From an uncultured Verrucomicrobiota bacterium (GTDB lineage Bacteria; Verrucomicrobiota; Kiritimatiellia; CAIQIC01; Lenti-01): 44,879 nucleotides of DNA. This document shows positions 7,654-15,714 of this stretch, piece by piece. The stretch's first letter is position 1. Each line of letters opens with the position of its first letter. Both the position numbers and the translations under genes were made by a program. The notes beneath the pieces are model-generated. The model made no database searches and had not been told where the DNA came from. It was given only the letters and a program-made list of their open reading frames with translations. The stretch covers positions 1 through 44,879 of the forward strand of contig CALKWZ010000045.1 of assembly GCA_938003985.1 (NCBI GenBank). The letters run 5' to 3'.

Positions 7654-8649
7654 ATGTCGAAATCCCTTGCCATCGGCCTTTGGCGCCGCGTCGGATGGGC
7701 CCTGTGCGTGGGCGCCGCCGCGCTCGCGCCGGTCCCCGCCGGAGCCGTCGCGAAACCCTACACGGAAGAAACGCCGGGGCGGGGCTTCCACCTGTTCGTC
7801 CGTCCGCACGAAAAGACGCCGGAAACCCAGTGGGCGCACGTGCAGCGGCTCGACGCCGACGGCCGGACGCGCGCGGCGGCCAAGCAGGCGCTGGCCCTGC
7901 GCATCTGGTGGCCGAACGCGGAAGAGGCGCCCGGGGGCCAGACCTATTACGCCCGCCGCCTGGACGACCGCGGCAAGCTCCAGGCCGCTTTCGACGCCTA
8001 CCAGCATCTGGTGGACCACTATCCCGGGCGGTTCGAGTTCAACGACGTGCTGGCGCGCCAGATGCGCCTCGCCAAGACCCTGATGGAGCGCAAAAAAGGC
8101 CAGATCCTGTTTCTGCCGGGATTCGCCGCGCCCGAACGCGCCATTCCCCTGTTCGAGAAGATCGTCGCCAGCGCGCCCGAGGGCGCCTTCGCCGCCGAAG
8201 CCTATTACCTGATCGGCGCGGCCCACGAGCAGGCCTACGAGTACGACGAGGCCATCGACGCCTATTTCACCGCCTTGAACCGTTATCCGGACAGCCCGTT
8301 CGCCGTCCAGGCCGCCTATGCGCAGGCCCGCTGCCACGTCGAACTGGCCGACGACGCCCCCAACGACGCCCGCGCGCTCGCCGAAGCGATCGCCGCCTGC
8401 ACCCTCTTCCTCCAGCGCCAGCCCGATTCCGAGCACGCGGGCGAGATCGAGGCCAGCCTCGCGCGCCTGCGCGAACGCCAGGCCGCCATCGCCTTCGCGC
8501 GGGCGCGCTACTACGACCGCATCCTGCACAAGCCCGAGTCGGCGCTGATCGAATACCGCCGGTTCGCGGCCCTGTTCCCCGCCGCGCCACAAGCCGCCGA
8601 AGCCCGCGCGCGCATCGCCCAGCTCGCGCCCGAGGAGAAACAACCATGA
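7654..8649 (+). CDS. BamD/YfiO-like tetratricopeptide protein
   Basis: 331 residues. The signal-like N-terminus (Lys/Arg, then WALCVGAAALAPVPAGAVA) predicts export. Unlike classical BamD there is no lipobox Cys, so it may be periplasmic and soluble. The body is built of TPR helices, with clear pairs such as AFDAYQHLVDHYP, AAEAYYLIGAAHEQ...DEAIDAYFTALNRYPDSPFAVQAAYAQ, and a C-terminal ALIEYRRFAALFP repeat, the layout of the outer-membrane assembly lipoprotein family. The lptE-like lipoprotein overlaps its stop by 4 bases, supporting a role in outer-membrane biogenesis. It could equally be a CpoB-like TPR protein. Confidence 0.7.
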   Translation: MSKSLAIGLWRRVGWALCVGAAALAPVPAGAVAKPYTEETPGRGFHLFVRPHEKTPETQWAHVQRLDADGRTRAAAKQALALRIWWPNAEEAPGGQTYYARRLDDRGKLQAAFDAYQHLVDHYPGRFEFNDVLARQMRLAKTLMERKKGQILFLPGFAAPERAIPLFEKIVASAPEGAFAAEAYYLIGAAHEQAYEYDEAIDAYFTALNRYPDSPFAVQAAYAQARCHVELADDAPNDARALAEAIAACTLFLQRQPDSEHAGEIEASLARLRERQAAIAFARARYYDRILHKPESALIEYRRFAALFPAAPQAAEARARIAQLAPEEKQP

Positions 8650-9155
8650 AGCGAATTCCCGCCGTCGCCGCCGCCTTGCTGCTCCTGTTCGCCGCGGGCT
8701 GCGCCAACTACCGCCTCGGCTCGATGCTGCCGAAGGACGTCCGGACCGTCTACGTCCCCACCTGCCGGAACCAGACCCCCGAGCCGCTGATCGAACAGGA
8801 CGTCACCCGCGCGGTCCTCTCGCAGATCCAGATGGACGGGTCGCTGCGCATCGCCTCCGAAAGCGACGCCGACGTCGTGCTCGAAGTCACCCTGAACCGC
8901 TTTTGGCTGGACCCGGTCGCCTACGAGGCGGGCAGCGCCTCGACCGCCAACCAGTACCGCATGAGCATCAAGGCGTCCTTCGTCCTGTATCGGCGGTCGG
9001 ACCGGTCGGTGCTCGTCGAATCGCCGTCCGTGACCGGGTGGTACGACTTCGAATTCGCCGGCGACATGTCCTCCTCCAAGGCCATCGCCCTGAGTCCCGC
9101 CGCGGAAGACCTCGGCCGGCGCATCGTCGGCCAGATCGTCCAGTACTGGCCCTAG
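8646..9155 (+). CDS. LptE-like outer-membrane lipoprotein
   Basis: 169 residues, ATG overlapping the previous stop (ATGA). A lipoprotein signal is clear: MKRIPAVAAALLLLFAAGC, with the lipobox FAAGC at residues 15-19 and Cys19 as the lipidated residue. The mature part starts NYRLGSMLPKDVRTVYVPTCRNQTPEP, matching the LptE/RlpB style in which a short beta strand with NxT is followed by a helix (LIEQDVTRAVLSQIQMDG) and a sheet. LptE plugs LptD and delivers lipopolysaccharide to the cell surface. No lptD is in the window. Length fits the family. Confidence 0.78.
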   Translation: MKRIPAVAAALLLLFAAGCANYRLGSMLPKDVRTVYVPTCRNQTPEPLIEQDVTRAVLSQIQMDGSLRIASESDADVVLEVTLNRFWLDPVAYEAGSASTANQYRMSIKASFVLYRRSDRSVLVESPSVTGWYDFEFAGDMSSSKAIALSPAAEDLGRRIVGQIVQYWP

Positions 9156-9168
9156 GGAACCCCGGCCC

Positions 9169-9975
9169 GTGCCCGCCAAGCGCATCATCCCCTGCCTCGA
9201 CATCACCGGTGGCCGCGTCGTCAAGGGCGTCCAGTTCGTCGAGCTGCGCGACGCGGGCGACCCCGTCTCCGTCGCCCGGGCCTACGAAGCCCAGGGCGCC
9301 GACGAACTGACCTTCCTCGACATCACCGCCTCCAGCGACGGCCGCGACACCCTGGTCGACGTCGTCCGCGCCGTGGCCAAGCAGGTGTTCATGCCCCTGA
9401 CCGTCGGCGGCGGCCTCCGCACGCCGGGCGACGTCCGCCGCATGCTCCAGGCCGGCGCCGACAAGGTTTCCCTGAACACCGCCGCGATCCTCAATCCCGA
9501 CCTCATCGACGAAGCCTCCCGCCAGTTCGGCGCGCAGTGCATCGTGCTGGCCATCGACGCCCGCCGCAATCCCGACGGCCGGCCCGGCTGGACGGTCTAT
9601 ACCCACGGCGGCCGCAAGCCCACCGCGCTCGACGCCGTCGAGTGGGCCTGCGAAGGCGTCCGCCGCGGCGCCGGCGAAATCCTCCTCACCAGCATGGACT
9701 GCGACGGCACCAAGAACGGCTACGATCTGGCGCTGACGCGCGCCATCGCCGACGCCGTGCCCGTACCCGTCATCGCCTCCGGCGGCGTCGGCACCCTCGA
9801 CCACCTGCGCGCCGGCATCGCCGAAGGCCACGCGGACGCCGTCCTCGCCGCCTCGATTTTCCATTTCGGCGAATTCACCGTGCCCCAGGCCAAGGCCTAT
9901 CTCGCCGCCCACGGCATCGAAGTCCGCGCGCCCTTTGCCGCGGACGCCCCCGCCCCGCAAGGAGTCCCCGCATGA
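9169..9975 (+). CDS. hisF: Imidazole glycerol phosphate synthase cyclase subunit HisF
   Basis: 268 residues from GTG 9169, 13 bases after lptE. With HisH it converts PRFAR and ammonia to IGP and AICAR in histidine synthesis. The (beta/alpha)8 barrel is complete: catalytic Asp11 in CLDITGGRVVKGVQF and Asp130 in VLAIDARR are in their canonical positions, and phosphate-binding loops GGGLRTPGDV (around 80), ASGGVGTLDH (around 203) and AASIFHFGEF are present. The C-terminus carries a short Ala/Pro-rich extension (APFAADAPAPQG) not needed by the fold. hisI overlaps its stop. No other his gene is here, so the pathway is scattered. Confidence 0.97.
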   Translation: MPAKRIIPCLDITGGRVVKGVQFVELRDAGDPVSVARAYEAQGADELTFLDITASSDGRDTLVDVVRAVAKQVFMPLTVGGGLRTPGDVRRMLQAGADKVSLNTAAILNPDLIDEASRQFGAQCIVLAIDARRNPDGRPGWTVYTHGGRKPTALDAVEWACEGVRRGAGEILLTSMDCDGTKNGYDLALTRAIADAVPVPVIASGGVGTLDHLRAGIAEGHADAVLAASIFHFGEFTVPQAKAYLAAHGIEVRAPFAADAPAPQGVPA

Positions 9976-10382
9976 AAGAGCTCGAAGAAGGCACCGCCTT
10001 GACCCTCGATTTCCACAAGCTGACCAAGGCCGTCGCCGCCTGCCCCGGCGTCATTCCCGTCGCCGTCCAGCACGCCGACACCCGCGAAATCATCCTGATC
10101 GCCTACGTGAACGAAATCGCGTTGAAAAAAGCGATCGCCGAGCGCACGGCCATCTTCTGGAGCACGTCGCGCAACGAGCTGTGGGAAAAAGGCAAAACCT
10201 CGGGCGAGACCTTCGACCTGCTGGACGTCCGCGTCAACTGCGAGCAGAATTCGCTCGTCTACGTCGTGCGGCCGCGCCGCGGCGGCATCTGCCACACCAA
10301 GAACCAGGCCGGCCAGCCGCGCAACTGCTACTACCGCCGGCTCGATTTCGCCACCGGCCAGCTCGTCAACCTGGACCCCTAG
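9972..10382 (+). CDS. hisI: Phosphoribosyl-AMP cyclohydrolase HisI (variant metal site)
   Basis: 136 residues, ATG overlapping the hisF stop. HisI opens the purine ring of PR-AMP, the third step of histidine synthesis. VNEIALKKAIAERTAIFWST, NELWEKGKTSGE and the Cys set Cys90, Cys107 (GGICHT) and Cys119 (NCYYRR) match the zinc-dependent family. The usual magnesium motif DCDxD reads N89-C90-E91-Q92-N93 here, so all three acidic ligands are changed (only Glu91 remains acidic). There is no fused HisE domain. The flanking zinc Cys residues are intact, so the enzyme is probably active with an altered second metal site. Confidence 0.92.
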   Translation: MKELEEGTALTLDFHKLTKAVAACPGVIPVAVQHADTREIILIAYVNEIALKKAIAERTAIFWSTSRNELWEKGKTSGETFDLLDVRVNCEQNSLVYVVRPRRGGICHTKNQAGQPRNCYYRRLDFATGQLVNLDP

Positions 10383-10385
10383 GCC

Positions 10386-11411
10386 ATGACCGCGCAACCG
10401 CCGCATCGTCCCGACCCCTTGCCCGAGGCCGATGAACTGCGCACGGCGGCCAACCGGCGCATCTTCGCGTTCGTGGCGGTCTTCACCCTGCTGCTCGCCG
10501 GCGCGCTGTGGCTCGTGCTGCGGGAAGAAAAGCGCCGCGGCGTTCTGGTGGTTCCGACCGAGTCGGCCGCGCCCGCGGCCCCCGCCGTCCCGGCGCGCCC
10601 CGCCGAACCGGCGGCGGCCCCTGCCGCGCCGGCGCGCCAAGCCGTCGTCCCCGCCCTCGAACAATCCGCGCAGATGGAAGAAGCCTTGGTTGCCTACCGG
10701 GAGGCCGGCGCACATCTCGTCGCCAAGCGGTTCGAGCAAGCCGAAGAACGCGCGCTGGCCGCGCTGCAGGCCTATCCCAAGCTGGCCGGCGCCCAGCGCA
10801 TCCTCGGCTTGATCTATCTCCAGCAAGGCAACGTCGACCGCGCCATCGCCGTGCTCGAAGCCTCCCTGCGCAACGAGCCGTTCCATCCCGAAGCCCTCAC
10901 CAACTTGGCTTTCGCCTATTTCCAGGCCCAGAACATGGGGCTTGCGATGGAACTGATCGAGACCTGCCGGCGGCTGCACCCCGACTACAAGCCCGCCCTG
11001 CTGCAGGAAGGCGTCATGCGCCTCGGGCAGCCCGGTTCCGAAGTCGCCGTCGACGTCCTGCGCGAAGCCGTCGAGACGTTCCCCAACCTGCCCGGGCCGC
11101 GCAACAACCTGGCCGTGGCCCTGGCCCGCGTCGGCGACCGCGCCGGCGCTCGCGAACAGCTCGAAAAGCTCCTCGAGATGGATCCCCGCAACTTCTCCGC
11201 GCTGTTCAACGTCGGCGCCCTCTTCGCGCAGGAAACCAACGCCCCCGCCGCCGTGCCCTGGCTGCGCCGCGCGATGGAACAGATCCCCCCGGCGCAGTTC
11301 CGCGCCTATCTCAACGATCCCGACCTGGCCCCCATCCGCGAAACCCCCGAGTTCCAGCAGTTCCTGCAGGAACTCGACCCCGTCTTCCCCGGCCCGAAAC
11401 CCGGAAACTGA
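10386..11411 (+). CDS. Membrane-anchored TPR protein
   Basis: 341 residues, 3 bases after the hisI stop. An N-terminal cytoplasmic segment of about 26 residues is followed by one transmembrane helix (IFAFVAVFTLLLAGALWLVL), an Ala/Pro-rich linker (about 58-88), and at least six TPR-like helix pairs, for example AYREAGAHLVAKRFEQAEERALAAL and YLQQGNVDRAIAVLEASLRNEPFHPEALTNLAFAYFQ. The TPR part probably sits in the periplasm and mediates protein contacts. It closes the bamD-lptE-hisF-hisI run and may act in envelope assembly. Its partner is unknown. Confidence 0.75.
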   Translation: MTAQPPHRPDPLPEADELRTAANRRIFAFVAVFTLLLAGALWLVLREEKRRGVLVVPTESAAPAAPAVPARPAEPAAAPAAPARQAVVPALEQSAQMEEALVAYREAGAHLVAKRFEQAEERALAALQAYPKLAGAQRILGLIYLQQGNVDRAIAVLEASLRNEPFHPEALTNLAFAYFQAQNMGLAMELIETCRRLHPDYKPALLQEGVMRLGQPGSEVAVDVLREAVETFPNLPGPRNNLAVALARVGDRAGAREQLEKLLEMDPRNFSALFNVGALFAQETNAPAAVPWLRRAMEQIPPAQFRAYLNDPDLAPIRETPEFQQFLQELDPVFPGPKPGN

Positions 11412-11448
11412 CCACCTCTCCCCTGTCTCCGGTTTCCGGCCCCCCGGC

Positions 11449-11464
11449 CCCTGACCCGTCAGGG
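11449..11464. terminator. Short hairpin between convergent genes
   Basis: CCCTGACCCGTCAGGG is a near-perfect inverted repeat that overlaps the stop codon of the pseudopilin gene on the minus strand and lies 38 bases after the TPR gene. No T-tract follows on either side, so a terminator role is only a possibility. Confidence 0.3.
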
Positions 11465-11845
11465 CGCCGGATTTCCGATCCAGATCGCCTTGTTCGCGAA
11501 CGGCGCCAGATCGCCGCCGTACGACCACAGGTAGTACGTGGCCTTCGAGCTGTTCGAATAGACGTAGGACATTCCCCACGGATCCAGCAGATTGGTCAAC
11601 GCGTGCTTGGACTCCACCAGCGCGTTCGACAGCGTCGCGAAAGAGGGCGGCACCTGGCCGTATTTCATCTGGTAGTCGGTGATGAAGACCGACAGCTGCT
11701 CGATTTCCGCTTCCGCCTTGTTGCGGGCGGCCGATTTCTGCGCGTTGCCGGCCAGACCGAGGATCAGCGCCGCCAGCAGCGCGATGATCGCGATGACCGT
11801 CAACAATTCCACCAACGTGAATCCCGCCTGTTTCGTGCGCTTCAT
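11459..11845 (-). CDS. Type II pseudopilin-like protein (GspG-type)
   Basis: 128 residues, with GAGGAG before ATG 11845. The short basic leader MKRTKQAG ends at the prepilin peptidase site G8/F9, followed by FTLVELLTVIAIIALLAALI with the conserved Glu5 of the mature protein, the hydrophobic helix that packs in pseudopili. The C-terminal region (PWGMSYVY..., TYYLWSYGGD) resembles the major pseudopilin GspG, which often has NPWGxPY and YDLWSxGxDG, but it is shortened. No secretion machinery genes are nearby, so the role is unproved: type II secretion or one of the many orphan pseudopilins found in PVC bacteria. Confidence 0.85.
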   Translation of the reverse strand: MKRTKQAGFTLVELLTVIAIIALLAALILGLAGNAQKSAARNKAEAEIEQLSVFITDYQMKYGQVPPSFATLSNALVESKHALTNLLDPWGMSYVYSNSSKATYYLWSYGGDLAPFANKAIWIGNPAP

Positions 11846-11931
11846 GAATTCTCCTCAGTCTGGCGCCAGTGTGCGCCAAACGCCGGCGGGAATCAAGACG
11901 GGTCTTCGCGGCGCCGCCGGCCGTTTTTCCC

Positions 11932-11960
11932 TTTTGCCGGAACCCCCGGCCATGTATATT
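11932..11960 (+). promoter_or_regulatory. Possible promoter of the large secreted protein gene
   Basis: TATATT at 11955-11960 is a good -10 box. The best -35 at 17 bases is TTTTGC (11932-11937), which is weak. The leader would be about 18 bases long and holds the Shine-Dalgarno sequence GGAGG before ATG 11985. Confidence 0.4.
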
Positions 11961-11984
11961 GATGAAAACCTCCTGGAGGCGCCC

Positions 11985-14963
11985 ATGAAACGGTTCCTTT
12001 CGTTCTGCTGCTTGTTCAGCCTCGCCGCCGCGGCGATCGCGACGCCCTACAACACGGCCGTCCTCGACGGCCGCCCCATCGAGTACGACGACTACGATTT
12101 CAAGGATACGTTCCACGGCGCATCCGCCTGGGGGGCCAACGGCACGCTCAGCAACCTCTACGTCACCTGGGACGCCACCTACCTCTACGTGGCCTTGCAG
12201 GCCTGGCAGGCAAACAACAACAAGCTCGTCGTCCTGCTCGACCTCGACCCCGGCAACGGCACCGGCGCGACGTCGACCACGAACTGGACGAACGTCGATC
12301 CCAGCTTCATCAAATACAACGACTACGGCTGGGTCGGCGGCGGCGGCTTCGGTCTCGACGTCATGTTCGCCAGCGAGGGCACCTACAACAACTGCATCCG
12401 CGTCCTCTACGACGGCGTCGAAGCGCCCTCGACCAACAACCTCGAATCGCTCTTCGACGCCGGCAACGGCGCGGTGCCCGCGGGCGCGCCGGTGGACATG
12501 GCCAGCCTGAACGACGCGACGGCCTGCCCCCACAAGGGCTTCGAAGCGCGCATCCCGTGGACCAACCTCTACGCCGGCACGCGCTTCGGCACCGTCGAAC
12601 CCGGCGAAATCCTGCCGCGCGGCGCGACCTTGCGCCTGCTCGCCGGCATCCACAACAACGATCCCGCCAGCGCCTGGAGTTCGCCCGACACCATCCCCAA
12701 CCAAGGCGTCTCGGACTATACCAACGGCATCGTGACGACCCTCGACTACATGGACGTGACGGTGGACGCCAATACGAACGGCATCCCGGACGATTTCGGC
12801 AGCGCGGGCAACGCCCCCTACATCCGCGCCGCGGCCGGCGCCATCGGCGGTTCGTCCGTCTACGTCGCCTTCAACGAGGCTGTCGCCGCCACCTCCGTCG
12901 TGGATCTCGCCCGCTGGACGATCGACGGCGCCGCGCCCAGCGGGGCGGCGGCGCAGGGCGCCTACGGCGTCCTGTTGACCTTGGCCGCGCCCCTCGCCAC
13001 CAATTTCGTGCCCATCCGCGCCGTCGGCGTCCAGGACCTGGGCGGCTTCTCCCGCACGACCGAGCATTGCCTGATCCCGGCCGCCAGCGGCATCCCGCAG
13101 GCCGTCACCGTGACGTTCCAGGTCTTCACGAACTCCGGCATGGGCGCGAGCAGTTCCCACTCCAAACCCACCGCGTTTTTCGTCAACGGCTCGTCCCTGC
13201 CCTTGGAATGGGGCTATCCGCCTTACGAAACCATCCCGCTGACGGCCATTCCCGGCTCCAACGGCTGGACGTCCGCCTCGGTCGTCTTTCCGCCCGGTTC
13301 CCCGACGGAGCTGTTCTACAAGTACAGCGCGCGCATTTTCGGCACCAACAACTACGAGGCCATCCGCCTCACCGATTTCGCCAGCGCTTCCCGCCGGCTG
13401 ACGCTGCCGACCGACGGTTCGCCGATCACGGTGACGGAGCATCTCGGCGCCGCCGCCCACCCCCTGCGCAATCCCGGCAGCACCAACCTGCCCTCCGCCC
13501 AAAACAGGCTGTTCACGGACGCGCGCCGCGGCGACGCCGGCGTCCGCACCAACCGCACCGTGCTCTTCCAGCTCGATCTGTCCATGCGGCGGCGCGACAA
13601 CCTCCAGCGCGTCATGGTCCTCGGCTCCGATCCGCTGCGCGGTTTCAACGACACCGGCGACAACGAAGGCGGCAACGCCAGCGACTTTCCCCACAACACC
13701 ATCTACGTGACGTGGACCAACGCCGGCGTCCAGCTCTTCGACGACGGCACCCGCGGCGACGCGGTGGCCGACGACGGCGTCTACTCCCGCCTCTGGTCCC
13801 TCGCCACGAACGGCTACGATGCCGCCATCGCGACCAATTCCCCCTACTCGCTCGTCGGCGGCGCGGAAACCGTCTATTTCCCCGCGCTGACGCCGGGCAC
13901 TTATCCCTACCTGGGCGACACCTATTGGCTCACCCGGCGCACGCCGCGCAGCTTCATCTACAAGTTCTACGTGCTGACCTTGGACGGACAGTCCCACGAA
14001 AGCCCGTCCAGCAACCTCGAATACTACGTCGCCGATCCCGCCGACGCGACGGCCATCGTCCTCGATCCGTTCGCGTGGGACAACGAAGCCCTGCCGCCGC
14101 CGCCGCCCACCAACGCCCCCGTGGGCATGGCCGTTGTCGCCACCGGCGGCACGGCTACCGTGCAGTTCGAAAACGTCTTGAGCGAAGGCGCCCACGGCAT
14201 TTTGGTTTCCACCAACCTGCCCGCCGGCCTCGACGGCTTCCAGGATTACGGCCTGCGCGCGACCGCCGGCGCCACGAACGAAGACAAGCGCATCTGGTCG
14301 GCCACCGTCGGCCAGATTTCGGCCGTCAAAGAATATTACGCCCCCTACGCCGGTCTCGAACCCGATCCGTTGCCCACGTTCTGGGAGCCCAGCTCCGTGC
14401 CGGCCACCGCCACCACGTGGCGCGTCCACTACAGCCAGTTCAAGGGCGATCTCAAAGGCAAGCGCGCCATCGCCGCCGCCGGCACGTTCAACGGCTGGGG
14501 CCTCACCCCCATGACCTTCCTGGGCGACGGCCACTGGGCCGTGGACGTCCCGCTCGACGCCGCCGCAGACGGCGCGATCCTCGAGTTCAAGTTCCGCGAC
14601 GGCGACGTCTGGCTCGGCGGCGGCAATTTCAAGGCCATGCGCGGCGGCCCCGCCACCTGGACGCCCGACCAGCCCGTGCCCGGCGACGTGTTTTCCGTCG
14701 CGATCGACGTGGCCGGCACGCCCATCGCCGCCGCCACCAACGTCAACGTCCATCTCGGCTTCGATTCCGGCTGGGCGGAAGCCGCGGCCCGGCCCATGAC
14801 CAACGGCGCCGGCACCGTCTGGGAATATGCGCTGACCGTTCCCACCAATTATTGGCAGAGCGTCAACTGGGTTTTCAACGCCCAGACCAACGGTTCCGCC
14901 AACGTCATTTGGTATTCGCCGGTCGACTGGAAAGCCTTCATGACCTCTCTCGTCAATCCCTGA
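11985..14963 (+). CDS. Large secreted multidomain protein with glucan-binding-like modules
   Basis: 992 residues from ATG 11985 (CTGGAGGC upstream). The signal peptide MKRFLSFCCLFSLAAAAIA precedes the mature TPYNTAVLDGRP. Residues about 20-220 look like a DOMON/glucodextranase-type beta domain (YVTWDATYLYVALQ). Residues about 380-690 are beta-rich, with a 'VLFQLDLSMRRRD...VMVLGSDPLRGF' segment and LFDDGTRGDAVADDGVYS, a calcium-type Asp loop seen in bacterial surface proteins. About 811-892 resembles a CBM48/CBM20-like fold (AAAGTFNGWG), and 919-985 a CBM25-like module (VNVHLGFDSGW...VNWVFNAQ). No catalytic domain is recognised. A surface alpha-glucan-binding role is inferred. A pseudopilin-like gene follows in 19 bases. 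Confidence 0.75.
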   Translation: MKRFLSFCCLFSLAAAAIATPYNTAVLDGRPIEYDDYDFKDTFHGASAWGANGTLSNLYVTWDATYLYVALQAWQANNNKLVVLLDLDPGNGTGATSTTNWTNVDPSFIKYNDYGWVGGGGFGLDVMFASEGTYNNCIRVLYDGVEAPSTNNLESLFDAGNGAVPAGAPVDMASLNDATACPHKGFEARIPWTNLYAGTRFGTVEPGEILPRGATLRLLAGIHNNDPASAWSSPDTIPNQGVSDYTNGIVTTLDYMDVTVDANTNGIPDDFGSAGNAPYIRAAAGAIGGSSVYVAFNEAVAATSVVDLARWTIDGAAPSGAAAQGAYGVLLTLAAPLATNFVPIRAVGVQDLGGFSRTTEHCLIPAASGIPQAVTVTFQVFTNSGMGASSSHSKPTAFFVNGSSLPLEWGYPPYETIPLTAIPGSNGWTSASVVFPPGSPTELFYKYSARIFGTNNYEAIRLTDFASASRRLTLPTDGSPITVTEHLGAAAHPLRNPGSTNLPSAQNRLFTDARRGDAGVRTNRTVLFQLDLSMRRRDNLQRVMVLGSDPLRGFNDTGDNEGGNASDFPHNTIYVTWTNAGVQLFDDGTRGDAVADDGVYSRLWSLATNGYDAAIATNSPYSLVGGAETVYFPALTPGTYPYLGDTYWLTRRTPRSFIYKFYVLTLDGQSHESPSSNLEYYVADPADATAIVLDPFAWDNEALPPPPPTNAPVGMAVVATGGTATVQFENVLSEGAHGILVSTNLPAGLDGFQDYGLRATAGATNEDKRIWSATVGQISAVKEYYAPYAGLEPDPLPTFWEPSSVPATATTWRVHYSQFKGDLKGKRAIAAAGTFNGWGLTPMTFLGDGHWAVDVPLDAAADGAILEFKFRDGDVWLGGGNFKAMRGGPATWTPDQPVPGDVFSVAIDVAGTPIAAATNVNVHLGFDSGWAEAAARPMTNGAGTVWEYALTVPTNYWQSVNWVFNAQTNGSANVIWYSPVDWKAFMTSLVNP

Positions 14964-14982
14964 TCCCCGAAAGGAACCTGCC

Positions 14983-15645
14983 ATGTCCAAGAAATCCGCG
15001 TTCACCCTGATCGAACTGCTGGTGGTCATCGCCATCATCGCCATGCTGGTGGCCATCCTGTTGCCCGTCACCTTCAAGGCCATCGAGATGGGCCGGCGAT
15101 CCAGTTGCGCCAACAACCTGAAATCCATCGGCGTGGCGTTCACCACCTATGCCACCGACCACCAAGGCGAAATGCCCCACGACGCCCCCTTGCCGCCCGC
15201 CAACGGCACGTTCGCGGAAACGCCCGATTTCACCGCGATCGCCGTCAAGGTCTACACCAACGGCTACGTCACGGACCTGCGCCAGTGGGTTTGCCCCAGC
15301 GACAAGATCGACGGCAATTTCGCCGTTTCCGTTGCTCCGAACATCGCCTCCTTCAAGTCGAAGGCCGGCAGTTGCAGCTACATGTACATCTCCGGCTATC
15401 ATCTGGTCCGCACGCTGGAATCCCCGGCTCTGGCCCCCATGCTCTGCGACGAATCCAACAAGAGCGAATACGGCGCCGCCACTCCGGACAAAATGCCCAA
15501 GATCGAGGATAACGACAACCACGGCGCCAACATCCGCAACGTCCTGTTCCTGGATGGCCACGTGGTGACGTTCAAGGATGCCGACGCCGCCAACGCCATC
15601 TTCGGCAATCTCAAGAACCCCGAGGTCGTTTGCAGCGTGGATTGA
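14983..15645 (+). CDS. Prepilin-type protein with DUF1559-like tail (H-X9-DG motif)
   Basis: 220 residues, AAAGGA before ATG 14983. The leader MSKKSA is followed by FTLIELLVVIAIIAMLVAIL, the class III signal with mature Glu5. The body has CANNLKSIGVAFTTYATDHQGEMPHD, typical of the planctomycete/verrucomicrobial DUF1559 or 'H-X9-DG' proteins, and the C-terminal NHGANIRNVLFLDGHV carries that motif. Such proteins are numerous per genome in this group and may form surface fibres or a pseudopilus that presents carbohydrate-binding proteins. It follows the glucan-binding-like protein by 19 bases and ends at a strong terminator, so the two form one operon. Confidence 0.88.
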   Translation: MSKKSAFTLIELLVVIAIIAMLVAILLPVTFKAIEMGRRSSCANNLKSIGVAFTTYATDHQGEMPHDAPLPPANGTFAETPDFTAIAVKVYTNGYVTDLRQWVCPSDKIDGNFAVSVAPNIASFKSKAGSCSYMYISGYHLVRTLESPALAPMLCDESNKSEYGAATPDKMPKIEDNDNHGANIRNVLFLDGHVVTFKDADAANAIFGNLKNPEVVCSVD

Positions 15646-15665
15646 GTTGGCCTCCCGCCAAACGC

Positions 15666-15700
15666 AACGCGGCCCGCCGGTTGGCGGGCCGCGTTTTTTT
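15666..15700 (+). terminator. Rho-independent terminator
   Basis: A perfect 13-bp stem (AACGCGGCCCGCC at 15666-15678 and its complement at 15683-15695), a 4-base GGTT loop, and a run of seven T ending at 15700. It lies 21 bases after the pseudopilin-like gene and just before the convergent AraC gene. Confidence 0.95.
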
Positions 15701-15714
15701 CGTCGCGCAGACGC

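Noticed and set aside
9897..15146. A 1749-residue open frame on the minus strand
   Set aside because: It is antisense to hisF, hisI, the TPR gene and the glucan-binding-like gene, which have clear homology or signals. Long antisense frames are expected in GC-rich DNA, and the composition (Gly/Ala/Asp/Arg-rich without motifs) is not protein-like.
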